Assembly: GCA_030426465.1 (NCBI GenBank)
Contig: JAUHYK010000051.1
Span: 1-32,958 of the forward strand
Origin: Alphaproteobacteria bacterium
GTDB lineage: Bacteria; Pseudomonadota; Alphaproteobacteria; Caulobacterales; Parvularculaceae
Direction of reading: 5' to 3'
Length of the DNA: 32,958 nt
Shown here one piece after another: positions 16,623 through 25,536 of the stretch (its first letter is position 1; every line of letters begins with the position of its first letter). The translations under genes were made by a program, and so were the position numbers. A model generated the notes under the pieces. That model had not been told where the DNA came from. It ran no database searches and was given only the letters and a program-made list of their open reading frames with translations.

Positions 16623-18128
16623 CTATTCCGCCGCTTCTGCGGGCGCTGCGGCGCCAAGGTCTTCCAGCATCAGGCCGGCGGTCGCTTTCGCAGAACCGAC
16701 AACACCGGGAATGCCCGCGCCCGGATGGGTTCCCGCCCCGACGAAATAAAGATTGGGAATCTGGTCGTCGCGATTGTGCACCCGGAAAAACGCCGACTGC
16801 GTCAGGATCGGTTCAATGGAAAAGGCCGAGCCCAAATGGGCGTTCAGCTCTGTTTCAAAATCCGCCGGCGTGAAAATGCGCGAGGTGACGAGGTCTTCTT
16901 TCAGACCCGGAATGTAACGCTCCTCCAGATAGGTGAAGATGCGGTCGCGATATTTCGGCCCTTCGACAGACCAGTCGATTTTCGCCTTGCCGAGATTTGG
17001 AACGGGCGAAAGCACATAAAACCCATCGCATCCCGGCGGCGCCAACGCCGGATCGGTTGCCGTCGGCCGGTGAAGATAGAGTGAGAAATCGTCCGGCAGG
17101 TCGGGACCCGAGAAAATCTCCGATATCAGCTCGCGATAGCGCGGGCCGAATATAATTGAGTGATGGGCGATGTTCGGGTGCTTTTTCTTCAACCCGAAAT
17201 AGGCGACAAAGAGCGAGTTCGAAAACCGCTTACCTTTTAATTGCCGCCCCTTGCGCGCCGCGGACGGTGTCTTGCCGAGAAGCTTCTCATAGGTGTGAAC
17301 GATGTCCGCATTGGACGCGACTGCGTCGACGGTGAACCGTTCGCCGTTTTCAAGAATGACATCGCGCGCCTTGTCGCCTTCGACTGTCACTTCCTTGACC
17401 GGCGCTTTCGTATAAATCTCACCGCCGAGATCGGTGAAGAGCCGCCCCATGCCCGCAATCAGCGCGCCGGTGCCGCCGCGCGGAAACCAGACGCCCCATT
17501 TGCGCTCAAGCGCATGGATCAGCGCATAGATCGCCGAGGTCTTGAACGGATCGCCGCCAACAAGAAGCGTATGAAAGGAAAACGCCTGACGCAGCTGCGG
17601 GTCTTTTACAAAATCGCCGAGCCGGTCATAAACGCTGCGATAGCTTTGCAGGCCGATCAGTTGCGGCGCGACGCGGATCATCGACCAGAAATTCAAAAAC
17701 GGCACCGCGCCAAGTTTCAGATAGCCCTCGCGGAATAATTCCAGCGAATATTCGTGAAAGCGCTGATAACCTTCCGCGTCGGGCGAGTTCTTCGCGCGGA
17801 TCTGCTCCAGCAACCGCGCCTCATCGCTGCAATAGTCGAATGTATATCCGTCTTCCCATAAAAGCCGGTAAAACGGGTCCACATTCAATAGCTCGACATA
17901 ATCAGACAGCTTGGCGCCGCTGAGTTCAAACAATTCCTCAAGCGCAGACGGGTCCGTGACAACGGTCGGCCCCGCATCAAAGGTGAAACCATCCTGTTGA
18001 TAGACATAGGCGCGCCCGCCCAAGCGATCGCGTTTTTCAAACAGCCGGGTTTGAACGCCCGCCGACTGTAAACGAATGGCGAGCGCAAGCCCGCCAAAAC
18101 CCGACCCGATCACTGCTGCTGTGGACAT
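16623..18128 (-). CDS. crtI: Phytoene desaturase (lycopene-forming type)
   Basis: This FAD enzyme introduces the double bonds that turn phytoene into lycopene. The 501 residues begin with the Rossmann motif VIGSGFGGLALAIRL (6-20) and the flavin-binding LFEKRDRLGGRAYVYQQDG. They end with the bacterial-type phytoene dehydrogenase signature NLYFVGAGTHPGAGIPGVVG shortly before the C-terminus. The context (crtY upstream, crtB immediately downstream) supports a four-step lycopene-producing enzyme, though the number of steps cannot be read from sequence by eye. The ATG at 18126-18128 lies 14 bases after the crtY stop. Confidence 0.96.
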   Translation of the reverse strand: MSTAAVIGSGFGGLALAIRLQSAGVQTRLFEKRDRLGGRAYVYQQDGFTFDAGPTVVTDPSALEELFELSGAKLSDYVELLNVDPFYRLLWEDGYTFDYCSDEARLLEQIRAKNSPDAEGYQRFHEYSLELFREGYLKLGAVPFLNFWSMIRVAPQLIGLQSYRSVYDRLGDFVKDPQLRQAFSFHTLLVGGDPFKTSAIYALIHALERKWGVWFPRGGTGALIAGMGRLFTDLGGEIYTKAPVKEVTVEGDKARDVILENGERFTVDAVASNADIVHTYEKLLGKTPSAARKGRQLKGKRFSNSLFVAYFGLKKKHPNIAHHSIIFGPRYRELISEIFSGPDLPDDFSLYLHRPTATDPALAPPGCDGFYVLSPVPNLGKAKIDWSVEGPKYRDRIFTYLEERYIPGLKEDLVTSRIFTPADFETELNAHLGSAFSIEPILTQSAFFRVHNRDDQIPNLYFVGAGTHPGAGIPGVVGSAKATAGLMLEDLGAAAPAEAAE

Positions 18129-18142
18129 GTCCCGCCTTGTTT

Positions 18143-19324
18143 CTACGCCTTCATGGCGCCTTTGAGATACTGCCCTTCACTGAGGCAGCCAAGAGCCCGC
18201 CCCACCGGCACCGGCGGTTTTCCGGCGAGAATGCGCGCCTGATCACCCAGATGTGTAGCGCCGGCATAAAATCGCTCAATCAGCGGCTGCGGCAATCTGT
18301 AAAACCGTTGCAACACCTTATAGCGCTGAGCGGGCGCGGCAGCCGTGAACAGCATACGACATAGCAGGCGATAAAAGCCACGCTGTCGCCACACAGAGGC
18401 GGCGTGTTCGCGCGCAAAACTGGCGAGCGCTGCGCCGGAAAGATCTTGGCGAGTAGCGATTAGCTCCGCCAGCGCCGCCGCGTCCGGCAGAGAATAGCCG
18501 GTCAGGGGATGAAATAGCGCCGCGCGCATACCGGCCTGCGCAACACCCTCCTCCGTTTCATCCAGAAAGGCGTCAATATCCCCCGCCAGCGCGATCGGCA
18601 AAACGCCCTCTTCTTCGCGGAGAATGTTCGCAATCGTCCAGCCTCGCGCGCTGCAATAGTCTTTAATACCGCGGCGTATCGCTTCACGATCAAGGGCTTC
18701 GCCATCGGCGTAGCGTGTATCCTCGACGAGAGCAGTATTCGCCGTAAAAGGAAGAATATATAAAAACCGGTAGCCGTCTTCCTGCGGAACCGTTGCGTCC
18801 ATAATAATCGGCGCCTCGACCTCGTGCGGCTCAGCGAATTCAATTTCCTGACCCACAAATTTCTGGAAGCCCAGCGCCAGATGTTCGCTCTTTTTCGCGC
18901 CGCGGGCGTCGATCACCGCTTTCGCTTCAATCACATCGCCATTGCCGAGCGTGATCCGGCCCGCCGCGACCGCTTCAACCGGCGCATTCAGCATCAGCCT
19001 GTCGCCGAGCATCGGCGCCACAACCTCATGAAGCCGTGATGAGGTGATCGAACAATAGGAAGTTTCAAGATCGCGCTCATAGTCAGGAAAGCGCACCGAC
19101 TGGCGCGGCCAGCAATGAACAATAAAGGCCGACAACCATTGATAGGTCTCGCGGCGCACATCCGCGCCATGAAACGACCATGTATGATTGCCGCCAAGGG
19201 ATGGCCCCTGCTCGACAAGGGCCACGGAAACATCCGGGCGCGTCAGGCGCAGGCGATAGGCGATGAGCGCGCCCGAAAGACCGCCCCCCGCAATCGCGAT
19301 ATCTGCCTTGCCGGATATACTCAC
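18143..19324 (-). CDS. crtY: Lycopene beta-cyclase
   Basis: This flavoprotein cyclises both ends of lycopene to give beta-carotene. The 393 residues start with the dinucleotide-binding motif IAIAGGGLSGALIAYRL (9-25). Other landmarks of the CrtY family are the NHTWSFHG stretch near 46-53 and GYRFLYILPFTANTALVEDT near 188-207, with HPLTGYSLPDA further on. The start is GTG at 19322-19324 with GGAGG four bases upstream. It leads the minus-strand set crtY-crtI-crtB and is divergent from the hydroxylase gene that begins 90 bases away on the plus strand. Confidence 0.93.
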   Translation of the reverse strand: MSISGKADIAIAGGGLSGALIAYRLRLTRPDVSVALVEQGPSLGGNHTWSFHGADVRRETYQWLSAFIVHCWPRQSVRFPDYERDLETSYCSITSSRLHEVVAPMLGDRLMLNAPVEAVAAGRITLGNGDVIEAKAVIDARGAKKSEHLALGFQKFVGQEIEFAEPHEVEAPIIMDATVPQEDGYRFLYILPFTANTALVEDTRYADGEALDREAIRRGIKDYCSARGWTIANILREEEGVLPIALAGDIDAFLDETEEGVAQAGMRAALFHPLTGYSLPDAAALAELIATRQDLSGAALASFAREHAASVWRQRGFYRLLCRMLFTAAAPAQRYKVLQRFYRLPQPLIERFYAGATHLGDQARILAGKPPVPVGRALGCLSEGQYLKGAMKA

Positions 19325-19328
19325 GCCG

Positions 19329-19350
19329 CCTCCATTGCCAGACTTGGAGG
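19329..19350 (-). promoter_or_regulatory. crtY: Inverted repeat that covers the crtY ribosome site
   Basis: On the minus strand CCTCCA (19350-19345) is complementary to TGGAGG (19334-19329), and the second arm is the ribosome-binding site of crtY, four bases before its GTG. The loop has 10 bases. In RNA the hairpin could hide the ribosome site. The same bases also spell a four-codon frame starting ATGGAG whose TGA overlaps the crtY GTG. Regulatory meaning is inference. Confidence 0.35.
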
Positions 19351-19413
19351 TTATAGGCGATAGTCGGGAGGATTAAAATTGACCTTCGCTTCTAATCACA
19401 AGGCCCTTCATTC

Positions 19414-20169
19414 GTGACCTTCACCGCCCTCTCCGTTACCTATATTGAGCTGACGGCGATCATCTGGGCGCGTTATTTCATCATCGCCGGTCTTTTTTAT
19501 TTTCTGCTTTGGGGGCGGCCTGAAGGCAAGGTCGGCGCACGCCGCCTCGCCGAGCGCAGGCCTGACGGAAAAACGGTCAGGCATGAAATCACCATGTCGC
19601 TCGCCTCATCCGCTATCTATGCGGCGCCCGGCGCCATTGTCTTCGAGATGTTTCGCCATGGCGGAACGGCGATCTACGCAGGGCCCATTAGCGGCGCCTT
19701 TGGCTGGCTCTATCTTCCGGTCAGCGTCTTCATCTATCTGATGATTCACGATGCTTATTTTTACTGGACTCATCGCCTGATGCATCATCCGAAACTCTTT
19801 CGCGCGACGCATCTCGCCCATCACCGCTCGCGCCAACCCACGCCATGGGCGGCGTTTTCCTTTCACCCGTGGGAGGCGATCATTTCCGCCTGGATATTGC
19901 CCGCTGCGGCGCTGTTCATCCCGATCCATGTGGGCGCGGTCTTGTTTGTGCTGGTTTTCATGACCTATTGCAGCGTTGCAAATCACGCCGGATGGGAGAT
20001 CATCCCCGAACGCTGGGTGAAAGGGCTTCTTGGCGCGCATTTTATTTCCGCGAGCCACCACAATGTTCATCACACAAATTATAACGCCAATTACGGTCTC
20101 TATTTCCGGTTCTGGGATGTGCTGATGAAAACAGATCAGGGCGTCGCAGAGCCTATCCGCGCAAAGTGA
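19414..20169 (+). CDS. Sterol desaturase/fatty acid hydroxylase superfamily protein, possible carotenoid ring hydroxylase
   Basis: This 251-residue integral membrane di-iron enzyme has the complete histidine pattern: His112, His120, His124 and His125 (HDAYFYWTHRLMHH), His133, His136 and His137 (HLAHHRS), and His215, His216, His219 and His220 (SHHNVHHTNYN). Hydrophobic segments cover about residues 15-33, 62-78, 97-113 and 155-187. It uses a GTG at 19414 with only a weak upstream AAGG. It is divergent from crtY and sits inside the carotenoid cluster, so hydroxylation of carotenoid rings (for example at C2, as done by CrtG enzymes) is a reasonable hypothesis. Sequence alone does not give the substrate; lipid hydroxylation or desaturation is the alternative. 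Its end overlaps the convergent DUF2141 gene by 17 bases. Confidence 0.8.
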   Translation: MTFTALSVTYIELTAIIWARYFIIAGLFYFLLWGRPEGKVGARRLAERRPDGKTVRHEITMSLASSAIYAAPGAIVFEMFRHGGTAIYAGPISGAFGWLYLPVSVFIYLMIHDAYFYWTHRLMHHPKLFRATHLAHHRSRQPTPWAAFSFHPWEAIISAWILPAAALFIPIHVGAVLFVLVFMTYCSVANHAGWEIIPERWVKGLLGAHFISASHHNVHHTNYNANYGLYFRFWDVLMKTDQGVAEPIRAK

Positions 20170-20656
20170 TTGTCATCTGCATCGGCTTGTCGAAGTGAAA
20201 CTTCGCGTAATCGAATGATTTTGGCATCATCCGGTCCGTTTTTTCGCCGGAAAATCCGTAAGGCTCCTTCGGCGGGCCATAGAACCTGCGGTTCAGCTTG
20301 TTGTCGCCGTCTTCATCGTGAAACACCCTGATCGCATAGTCCCCCGGAGGCAGGTCATCCACATGCAGCGCAACCTCCGTTTCGGACGTGCGCGGCAAGG
20401 TAAAAGTCCGGAATGGTTCGGCGTCATCGACAAACCAGCTTCCCTCAGTCTCGATGCTAATGCGAACCGGCCCCTGGCCTTCGCCCAGATGCGCAATGAG
20501 AAGATCGAGAACAAGCGGTGCGTCGGCGGATGTTTCGGGTGACGCTTCACCTCCGTCCTCATTGATCGGAGCGATTGACGCTTCGTCTTCAGCCATGGCG
20601 ACGGCCCCAGAGTGCATCACGGCGGCAAGCGCCCAACCCAGGACTTGGTTTTTCAT
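20153..20656 (-). CDS. Exported DUF2141 domain protein
   Basis: The product has 167 residues and begins with a Sec signal peptide (MKNQVLGWALAAVMHSGAVAMA, cleavage near residue 22). After an acidic linker comes a beta-sandwich domain with the DUF2141 hallmarks: LPPGDYAIRVFHDEDGDNKL near 104-123, a calcium-binding-like Asp-rich turn, then GPPKEPYGFSG near 127-137. The family has no proven activity; members occur near carotenoid genes and in exported loci. The ATG at 20654-20656 has GGGAG six bases upstream, so the GTG six codons earlier is not needed. It converges on and overlaps the hydroxylase gene by 17 bases, and is separated from metH by a likely terminator. Confidence 0.82.
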   Translation of the reverse strand: MKNQVLGWALAAVMHSGAVAMAEDEASIAPINEDGGEASPETSADAPLVLDLLIAHLGEGQGPVRISIETEGSWFVDDAEPFRTFTLPRTSETEVALHVDDLPPGDYAIRVFHDEDGDNKLNRRFYGPPKEPYGFSGEKTDRMMPKSFDYAKFHFDKPMQMTITLRG

Positions 20657-20676
20657 TCTTTTCTCCCTCGCCACCC

Positions 20677-20708
20677 AAAAGCGGCGGCATCATTGCAGAG
20701 ACCGCCGC
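20677..20708 (-). terminator. Probable intrinsic terminator after metH
   Basis: On the minus strand GCGGCGG (20708-20702 read as the complement of CCGCCGC) pairs with CCGCCGC (complement of 20681-20687), a 7-base all-GC stem with a 14-base loop, followed by TTTT (20680-20677). It lies 39 bases after the metH C-terminal gene stop and just before the DUF2141 gene. Confidence 0.5.
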
Positions 20709-20746
20709 CAGGGCAAAGCATTTGGGAGAGATTAGGTCGCCATAAA

Positions 20747-23416
20747 TTATGACGCTTTGGACAGCAATTCCTGATTCGGATTGTAGTTGAGGACCGGGCC
20801 GAGCCAGCGTTCAGCAGTCTGCAAATCCCAGCCCTTGCGGCGCGCGTAATCTTCAACCTGATCCCGCTCGATTTTACCCAAGGCGAAATAATGCGAGTCC
20901 GGATGCGCAAAATAGAGCCCGGAAACACTCGCAGGCGGGGTCATGGCGTAGCTCGACGTCAGGCTCACGCCCGCCCGATCCGGCGCGCCCAACAAATCAA
21001 ACAACGTCGCCTTCTCGGTGTGATCCGGCTGGGAGGGATATCCCGGCGCCGGACGAATGCCGGCGTATTTTTCCGCGATCAATTCATCGGCGGAGAGGTT
21101 TTCATCGGGCGCGTATCCCCAGAACTCGCGGCGCACACGCGCATGGAGATATTCCGCAAAGCCTTCCGCGAATCGGTCCGCCAGCGCCTTCACCATAATC
21201 GATGAATAATCGTCATGGGCCGCCTTGAACGCTTCCGCGCGCTCCACCTCGCCATGGCCGGCCGTGACGCAAAACCCGCCAATCCAATCGGCGCCGTCGG
21301 TTTTGGGCTTCAGAAAATCGGAAAGCGCCACATTAGCGCCCTCTTTCTTTTTGATCTGCTGGCGCAAGGTGAAGAGCGTCGCAAGTTCGGCGTCACGGTT
21401 CTCGTCCGCCCAAAGCGCAATATCGTCGCCTTCCGCATTCGCTTGCCAGAAACCGACCGCAGCCTTCAAGGTCAGCCATTTTTCCGTCACCAGTTGGTCG
21501 AGCATCTTCTGCCCGTCCGCCCAAAGCTCGCGCGCCGCCTCGCCGCGCTTGGTGTCTTCCAGAATTTGCGGATAGCGGCCGGGCATATCCCAGCTCATGA
21601 AAAACGGCGTCCAGTCGATAAAGGGCAGCACGTCCTCGAGAGAGACATCGTCAACCGCTTGCGCACCAATGAAGGAGGGCTTGGCGGGTTCGTGGGCGTT
21701 CCAGCCCGGCCTGAAACGCCCGGCGCGGGCTTTTTCCAGCGTCAGGCGTTCTTTTGGTCCACCGCCTTCGCGCGATGCGCGCATCTGCGCATATTTTGTC
21801 TTTGTCTCTTCCCAGAGCTTCGGGCGCGCCTCATCCGACAACAGATTGGAGACAACGCCGACCGCACGGCTGGCGTCAGCCACATGGATCGTCGGCGCTG
21901 CGTCATAGCCCGGTTCAATCTTTACCGCCGTATGCGCCGGCGATGTGGTGGCCCCGCCAATCAGCAACGGTTTTTTCATGCCGCGCCGTTGCATCTCGGC
22001 GGCGACAAACACCATTTCGTCCAGCGACGGCGTGATCAGCCCGGACAGACCGATAATATCGGCGTTTTCTTTTTCCGCCGTATCGAGAATGGTTTCACAC
22101 GGAACCATGACGCCGAGATCGACGACTTCATAGCCATTGCACTGAAGTACAACGCCGACAATATTCTTGCCGATATCATGCACGTCGCCTTTGACGGTCG
22201 CCATGACGACCTTGCCGTTGGACTTACCCGCAAGGCCCGCTTTTTCCTTTTCGTCTTCCATAAAGGGAAGCAGATGGGCCACCGCCTGTTTCATGACGCG
22301 GGCCGATTTCACCACTTGCGGCAGGAACATCTTTCCATCGCCGAAGAGATCGCCGACGACATTCATGCCGTCCATCAAAGGGCCTTCGATCACATGGAGC
22401 GGACGCTCGGCGGCAAGCCGCGCTTCCTCTGTGTCTGCATCGATATATTCGGTGACGCCATGCACCAGCGCATGGACGAGGCGTTCACGCACGGGCTTTT
22501 CACGCCAGGCGAGATCCTTTTCCTGCACCTGCCCCTTCTGGCCGCGATAGCGTTCGGCGATCTCCAGAAGGCGCTCCGTCGCATCGTCACGGCGATTGAG
22601 GATGACATCCTCAACACGCTCACGCAGCTCCGGCTCAATGTCGTCATAGATGTCGAGCTGACCGGCATTTACGATGGCCATGTTCAGCCCGGCCTTGATC
22701 GCATGGTAGAGAAATACAGAATGCATGGCCCGACGGACCGGTTCATTACCGCGGAATGAAAAGGACACATTGGAAAGACCGCCGGAGACATGCACACCGG
22801 GCATCGCCTCGCGAATGCGACCCGCCGCGTCAATAAACGCGCGGGCGTAATCATTGTGTTCTTCAATGCCGGTGGCGACCGCGAAAATATTCGGATCGAA
22901 GATAATGTCCTCGGGCGGAAAACCGACTTTCTCGGTCAGGAGATCATAAGCGCGTTGGCAGATGCGCAGTTTTTCGTCGGCCGTCTCAGCCTGGCCTTTC
23001 TCGTCAAACGCCATGACCACGGTCGCGGCGCCATAAGACAGGATTTCGCGCGCCTGTTTCAGGAACAGCTCTTCGCCCTCCTTGAGGGAAATCGAATTAA
23101 CGATCGCCTTGCCCTGCACGCATTTCAGGCCCGTTTCGATCACGTCCCATTTCGATGAGTCGATCATCACTGGCACACGAGCGATGTCGGGCTCTGCGGC
23201 GATCAGATTCAAAAACGTCCGCATGGCGAGCGCGCCGTCGAGCATCCCCTCATCCATATTGACGTCGATGATCTGCGCGCCGTTCTCCACCTGTTGGCGG
23301 GCGACCTCCACCGCATCGGCGTAGCGCCCTTCGGTGATCATCTTGCGGAAGACTGCGGAGCCGGTGACGTTGGTGCGTTCACCGATATTGATGAAAGTGG
23401 CTGTTTGTTCAGACAT
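20747..23416 (-). CDS. metH: Methionine synthase, C-terminal part (folate, cobalamin and reactivation domains)
   Basis: This protein carries the parts of B12-dependent methionine synthase that bind methyl-tetrahydrofolate, hold cobalamin and receive reactivating SAM. In its 889 residues the pterin-binding domain covers about 5-270 ([11 protein letters not shown] at 10-20, [15 protein letters not shown] at 84-98). The cap and B12 domains follow, with the cobalamin-ligand motif DVHDIGKN at 411-418 (His413), [13 protein letters not shown] and [15 protein letters not shown]. The activation domain fills the C-terminal third ([14 protein letters not shown], then [19 protein letters not shown]). The homocysteine domain is encoded separately by the gene just upstream, 3 bases away. 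The split arrangement is known in several alphaproteobacteria, so this is not a broken gene. Confidence 0.95.
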   Translation of the reverse strand: MSEQTATFINIGERTNVTGSAVFRKMITEGRYADAVEVARQQVENGAQIIDVNMDEGMLDGALAMRTFLNLIAAEPDIARVPVMIDSSKWDVIETGLKCVQGKAIVNSISLKEGEELFLKQAREILSYGAATVVMAFDEKGQAETADEKLRICQRAYDLLTEKVGFPPEDIIFDPNIFAVATGIEEHNDYARAFIDAAGRIREAMPGVHVSGGLSNVSFSFRGNEPVRRAMHSVFLYHAIKAGLNMAIVNAGQLDIYDDIEPELRERVEDVILNRRDDATERLLEIAERYRGQKGQVQEKDLAWREKPVRERLVHALVHGVTEYIDADTEEARLAAERPLHVIEGPLMDGMNVVGDLFGDGKMFLPQVVKSARVMKQAVAHLLPFMEDEKEKAGLAGKSNGKVVMATVKGDVHDIGKNIVGVVLQCNGYEVVDLGVMVPCETILDTAEKENADIIGLSGLITPSLDEMVFVAAEMQRRGMKKPLLIGGATTSPAHTAVKIEPGYDAAPTIHVADASRAVGVVSNLLSDEARPKLWEETKTKYAQMRASREGGGPKERLTLEKARAGRFRPGWNAHEPAKPSFIGAQAVDDVSLEDVLPFIDWTPFFMSWDMPGRYPQILEDTKRGEAARELWADGQKMLDQLVTEKWLTLKAAVGFWQANAEGDDIALWADENRDAELATLFTLRQQIKKKEGANVALSDFLKPKTDGADWIGGFCVTAGHGEVERAEAFKAAHDDYSSIMVKALADRFAEGFAEYLHARVRREFWGYAPDENLSADELIAEKYAGIRPAPGYPSQPDHTEKATLFDLLGAPDRAGVSLTSSYAMTPPASVSGLYFAHPDSHYFALGKIERDQVEDYARRKGWDLQTAERWLGPVLNYNPNQELLSKAS

Positions 23417-23419
23417 GGG

Positions 23420-24487
23420 TCAGGCGACCTCAAAAGGTTCAAGGCCCGACAGGCGCATGGCGCGCGGGCGTTCGGAAATTTCACGAGGGGCTGCGCCCTG
23501 CGCAGCATTGGCGATGGCGGCGATATGTTCGGGCGTGGCGCCGCAACAGCCGCCAAGAATATTGACGAGGCCGCTTTGCGCCCACTCGCCAAGCATCGCC
23601 GATGTCGCCTCGGGCGTTTCTTCATATTCACCGAAAGCGTTTGGCAGGCCTGCATTGGGGTAAGCGGCGACAAGCGTGTCTGTAATCCGCGCCAGCGTCG
23701 CGATATGCGGGCGCATGAGATCGGCGCCGAGAGCGCAGTTCAAACCCACCGCAAAAGGCTTGGCGTGGCGCACCGAATTCCAGAACGCCTCCACCGTTTG
23801 ACCGGAAAGCGTTCGCCCGGATCGGTCGGTGATGGTGCCGGAAATCCAGATCGGCAACGCCTCCAACCCGTCGGCTTCGAGATCCATGATCGCCTTCAAC
23901 GCCGCTTTGCAGTTCAAGGTGTCGGTGATTGTTTCAATCAGATACATATCGACGCCGCCTTCATTCAGCGCTTCGATCTGCATCCGGTAGGCGTCGTAAA
24001 CTTCGTCAAAGGTGACGGCGCGCGCACCCGGATCGTTCACATCCGGCGACATGGAAAGCATCTTGTTCAAGGGCCCGATGGAGCCTGCAACGAAGCGCGG
24101 TTTATCAGACTCTTTGGCTGTCCAGGCGTCGGCGGATGCGCGGGCGAGACGCGCGCCCTCGCGATTGATGTCGACGACTTCCGTAGCGCCGAGATCGTAA
24201 TCAGCCTGCGCGATCACCGTCGACGAAAAGGTGTTGGTCTCGGAAATGTCGGCGCCGGCGGCGTAGAATGTGTCATGCAAGTCTGTGACGACGTCAGGAC
24301 GTGTAAGACATAGAATGTCATTGTTGCCCTTCATGTGGCCCTGATAATCAGCGAAGCGATCACCGCGGAAATCAGCTTCTTCAAGACCCTTTCGCTGGAT
24401 CATCGCGCCCCAGCCGCCATCGAGAATGAGAATGCGGTTCTTCGCGGCCTGTTTCAGGGCGGCTATTCTTTTCTGGCGGTCGCTCAT
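23420..24487 (-). CDS. metH: Methionine synthase, homocysteine S-methyltransferase part
   Basis: This 355-residue protein is the zinc/homocysteine domain of methionine synthase as a separate chain. It shows the family start ILDGGWGAMIQRKGLEEADF near 21-40, and the zinc cysteines in VGLNCALGADLMRP (about residue 237) and LGGCCGATPEHIAAIA (about 302-317). It must work with the folate/B12 chain encoded right after it. The ATG at 24485-24487 overlaps the metF stop by 4 bases (ATGA) and has GGAGAG upstream; the frame is open further upstream, inside metF. A stand-alone betaine or S-methylmethionine methyltransferase is the alternative, but the gene order metF then this gene then the metH remainder makes the split MetH reading strong. 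Confidence 0.93.
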   Translation of the reverse strand: MSDRQKRIAALKQAAKNRILILDGGWGAMIQRKGLEEADFRGDRFADYQGHMKGNNDILCLTRPDVVTDLHDTFYAAGADISETNTFSSTVIAQADYDLGATEVVDINREGARLARASADAWTAKESDKPRFVAGSIGPLNKMLSMSPDVNDPGARAVTFDEVYDAYRMQIEALNEGGVDMYLIETITDTLNCKAALKAIMDLEADGLEALPIWISGTITDRSGRTLSGQTVEAFWNSVRHAKPFAVGLNCALGADLMRPHIATLARITDTLVAAYPNAGLPNAFGEYEETPEATSAMLGEWAQSGLVNILGGCCGATPEHIAAIANAAQGAAPREISERPRAMRLSGLEPFEVA

Positions 24488-25341
24488 GCGGCTCTCCTGT
24501 CCTTGCCGACGCCAAGATTGCGGCAAACCTCAATCGCGAGCGGCGCGCGGTTCATGACGTAGAAATGGAAAGTCTCAACGCCCTCGCTGGCGAGCCGCGC
24601 GCAGATCGACGTTGCGATCTCCACCGTTGCGCGATCGCGCGCCTCAGCGTCGCCGCCGCAAGCTTCATAAGCCTGCATGACTTTAAGCGGGGTGAATGCG
24701 CCGCACAGTCGGGCGATTTTTTGCAGCCCGTTAAAATTCGATTGCAGCATTATGCCTGGTGTAATGGGTTTACTAATGCCGAAATCCGCCGCCGCATCGC
24801 GGTAGCGCAAAAAGACTTCCGGCTCGAAAAAGAATTGCGTCAACGCTCGGTCGGCGCCGGCGTCGAATTTGCGTTTCAGGTTTTCAAGCTCATCCTGAAG
24901 CCCCCGCGCTTCCGGGTGGGTCTCTGGATAACAGCCGACGGAAATATCGAAATCGGCGACCGCTTTCGCGCCGGCGACAAGATCGGCCGCATAAGCGTAC
25001 CCATTTTTATGGGGCTCATAGCGCGCGCCGATCCCCTCAACCGGGTCGCCGCGCAGGGCCACGATGCGGCGAACGCCCGAGGACCAATAATCTTTAAGCA
25101 CCTGATCGATTTCAGCGCGGGAGGCGCCGACGCACGTAATATGCCCGGCAGCCGGAGCCTCCCCCGCCAACGCAGCAGTAACGCCCAGCGTCCGATCCCG
25201 GGACGAGCCCCCCGCCCCATAGGTCACGGAAATAAAGTCCGGGCCAAGCGCAGCCAGTTCTCTCGCCACATTAAGGACTTTTGGCGCGCCATCGGGCCGC
25301 TTGGGCGGGAATAATTCGAAGGAAATCTCTGGCTGATTCAT
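24484..25341 (-). CDS. metF: Methylenetetrahydrofolate reductase
   Basis: This flavoenzyme reduces 5,10-methylene-tetrahydrofolate to 5-methyl-tetrahydrofolate, the methyl donor for methionine synthase. The 285 residues have the TIM-barrel landmarks: SFELFPPKRPDG near 7-18 with the catalytic Glu, FISVTYGAGGSSRDRTL near 36-52, IVALRGDP near 93-100, and GADRALTQFFFEPEVFLRY near 157-175. The ATG at 25339-25341 is the first supported start. It heads metF-metH(N)-metH(C), and its long leader holds repeats described separately. The C-terminal GKDRRAA region overlaps the next gene by 4 bases. Confidence 0.96.
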   Translation of the reverse strand: MNQPEISFELFPPKRPDGAPKVLNVARELAALGPDFISVTYGAGGSSRDRTLGVTAALAGEAPAAGHITCVGASRAEIDQVLKDYWSSGVRRIVALRGDPVEGIGARYEPHKNGYAYAADLVAGAKAVADFDISVGCYPETHPEARGLQDELENLKRKFDAGADRALTQFFFEPEVFLRYRDAAADFGISKPITPGIMLQSNFNGLQKIARLCGAFTPLKVMQAYEACGGDAEARDRATVEIATSICARLASEGVETFHFYVMNRAPLAIEVCRNLGVGKDRRAA

Positions 25342-25536
25342 GTGCAGCGACCCAATTCACTGTTTTTACGACTATTTTTATCCTGTTAGTACATATACCA
25401 TATATACCATCAGGATATAAACATATCCTTATATGATTGGAAAGCGCGTTTTTCTGCGCTGCACCTAAATTTTCCTGAATGACAGAAGAAAGCCCTGAGA
25501 GGCGTGCTTGGGCCGGGGGTGGTTTTTATGAAGGAT
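25342..25536 (-). promoter_or_regulatory. metF leader with tandem and inverted repeats
   Basis: This 195-base gap between tRNA-Met and metF is AT-rich in its middle. On the plus strand it contains a perfect tandem repeat ATATACCAT x2 (25393-25410), an inverted repeat AGGATAT/ATATCCT (25412-25418 and 25423-25429) and an overlapping palindrome CATAT-CCTT-ATATG (25422-25435). CATAT/ATATG palindromes resemble operators of ArsR-type SAM/SAH-responsive repressors that control metF in some proteobacteria, but no such regulator gene is in the window. I could not fit a SAM or SAH riboswitch consensus. Confidence 0.45.

Noticed and set aside
15948-17084. Plus-strand open frame of 378 codons
   Set aside because: Antisense to crtB and crtI, which have complete family motifs; a shadow frame.
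21215-22759. Long plus-strand open frame of 514 codons
   Set aside because: It lies wholly antisense to metH, has no recognisable motifs and arises from GC-rich codon use of the real gene.
23294-24313. Plus-strand open frame of 339 codons
   Set aside because: Antisense to the two metH genes; no coherent domain pattern.
20747-24487. metH as a frameshifted pseudogene
   Set aside because: Both halves have proper starts and stops and complete domain boundaries, matching the known split arrangement.
25342-25536. SAM-II, SAM-V or SAH riboswitch upstream of metF
   Set aside because: The conserved cores of these riboswitches could not be found; the repeats look like protein-binding DNA instead. 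A covariance-model search would be decisive.
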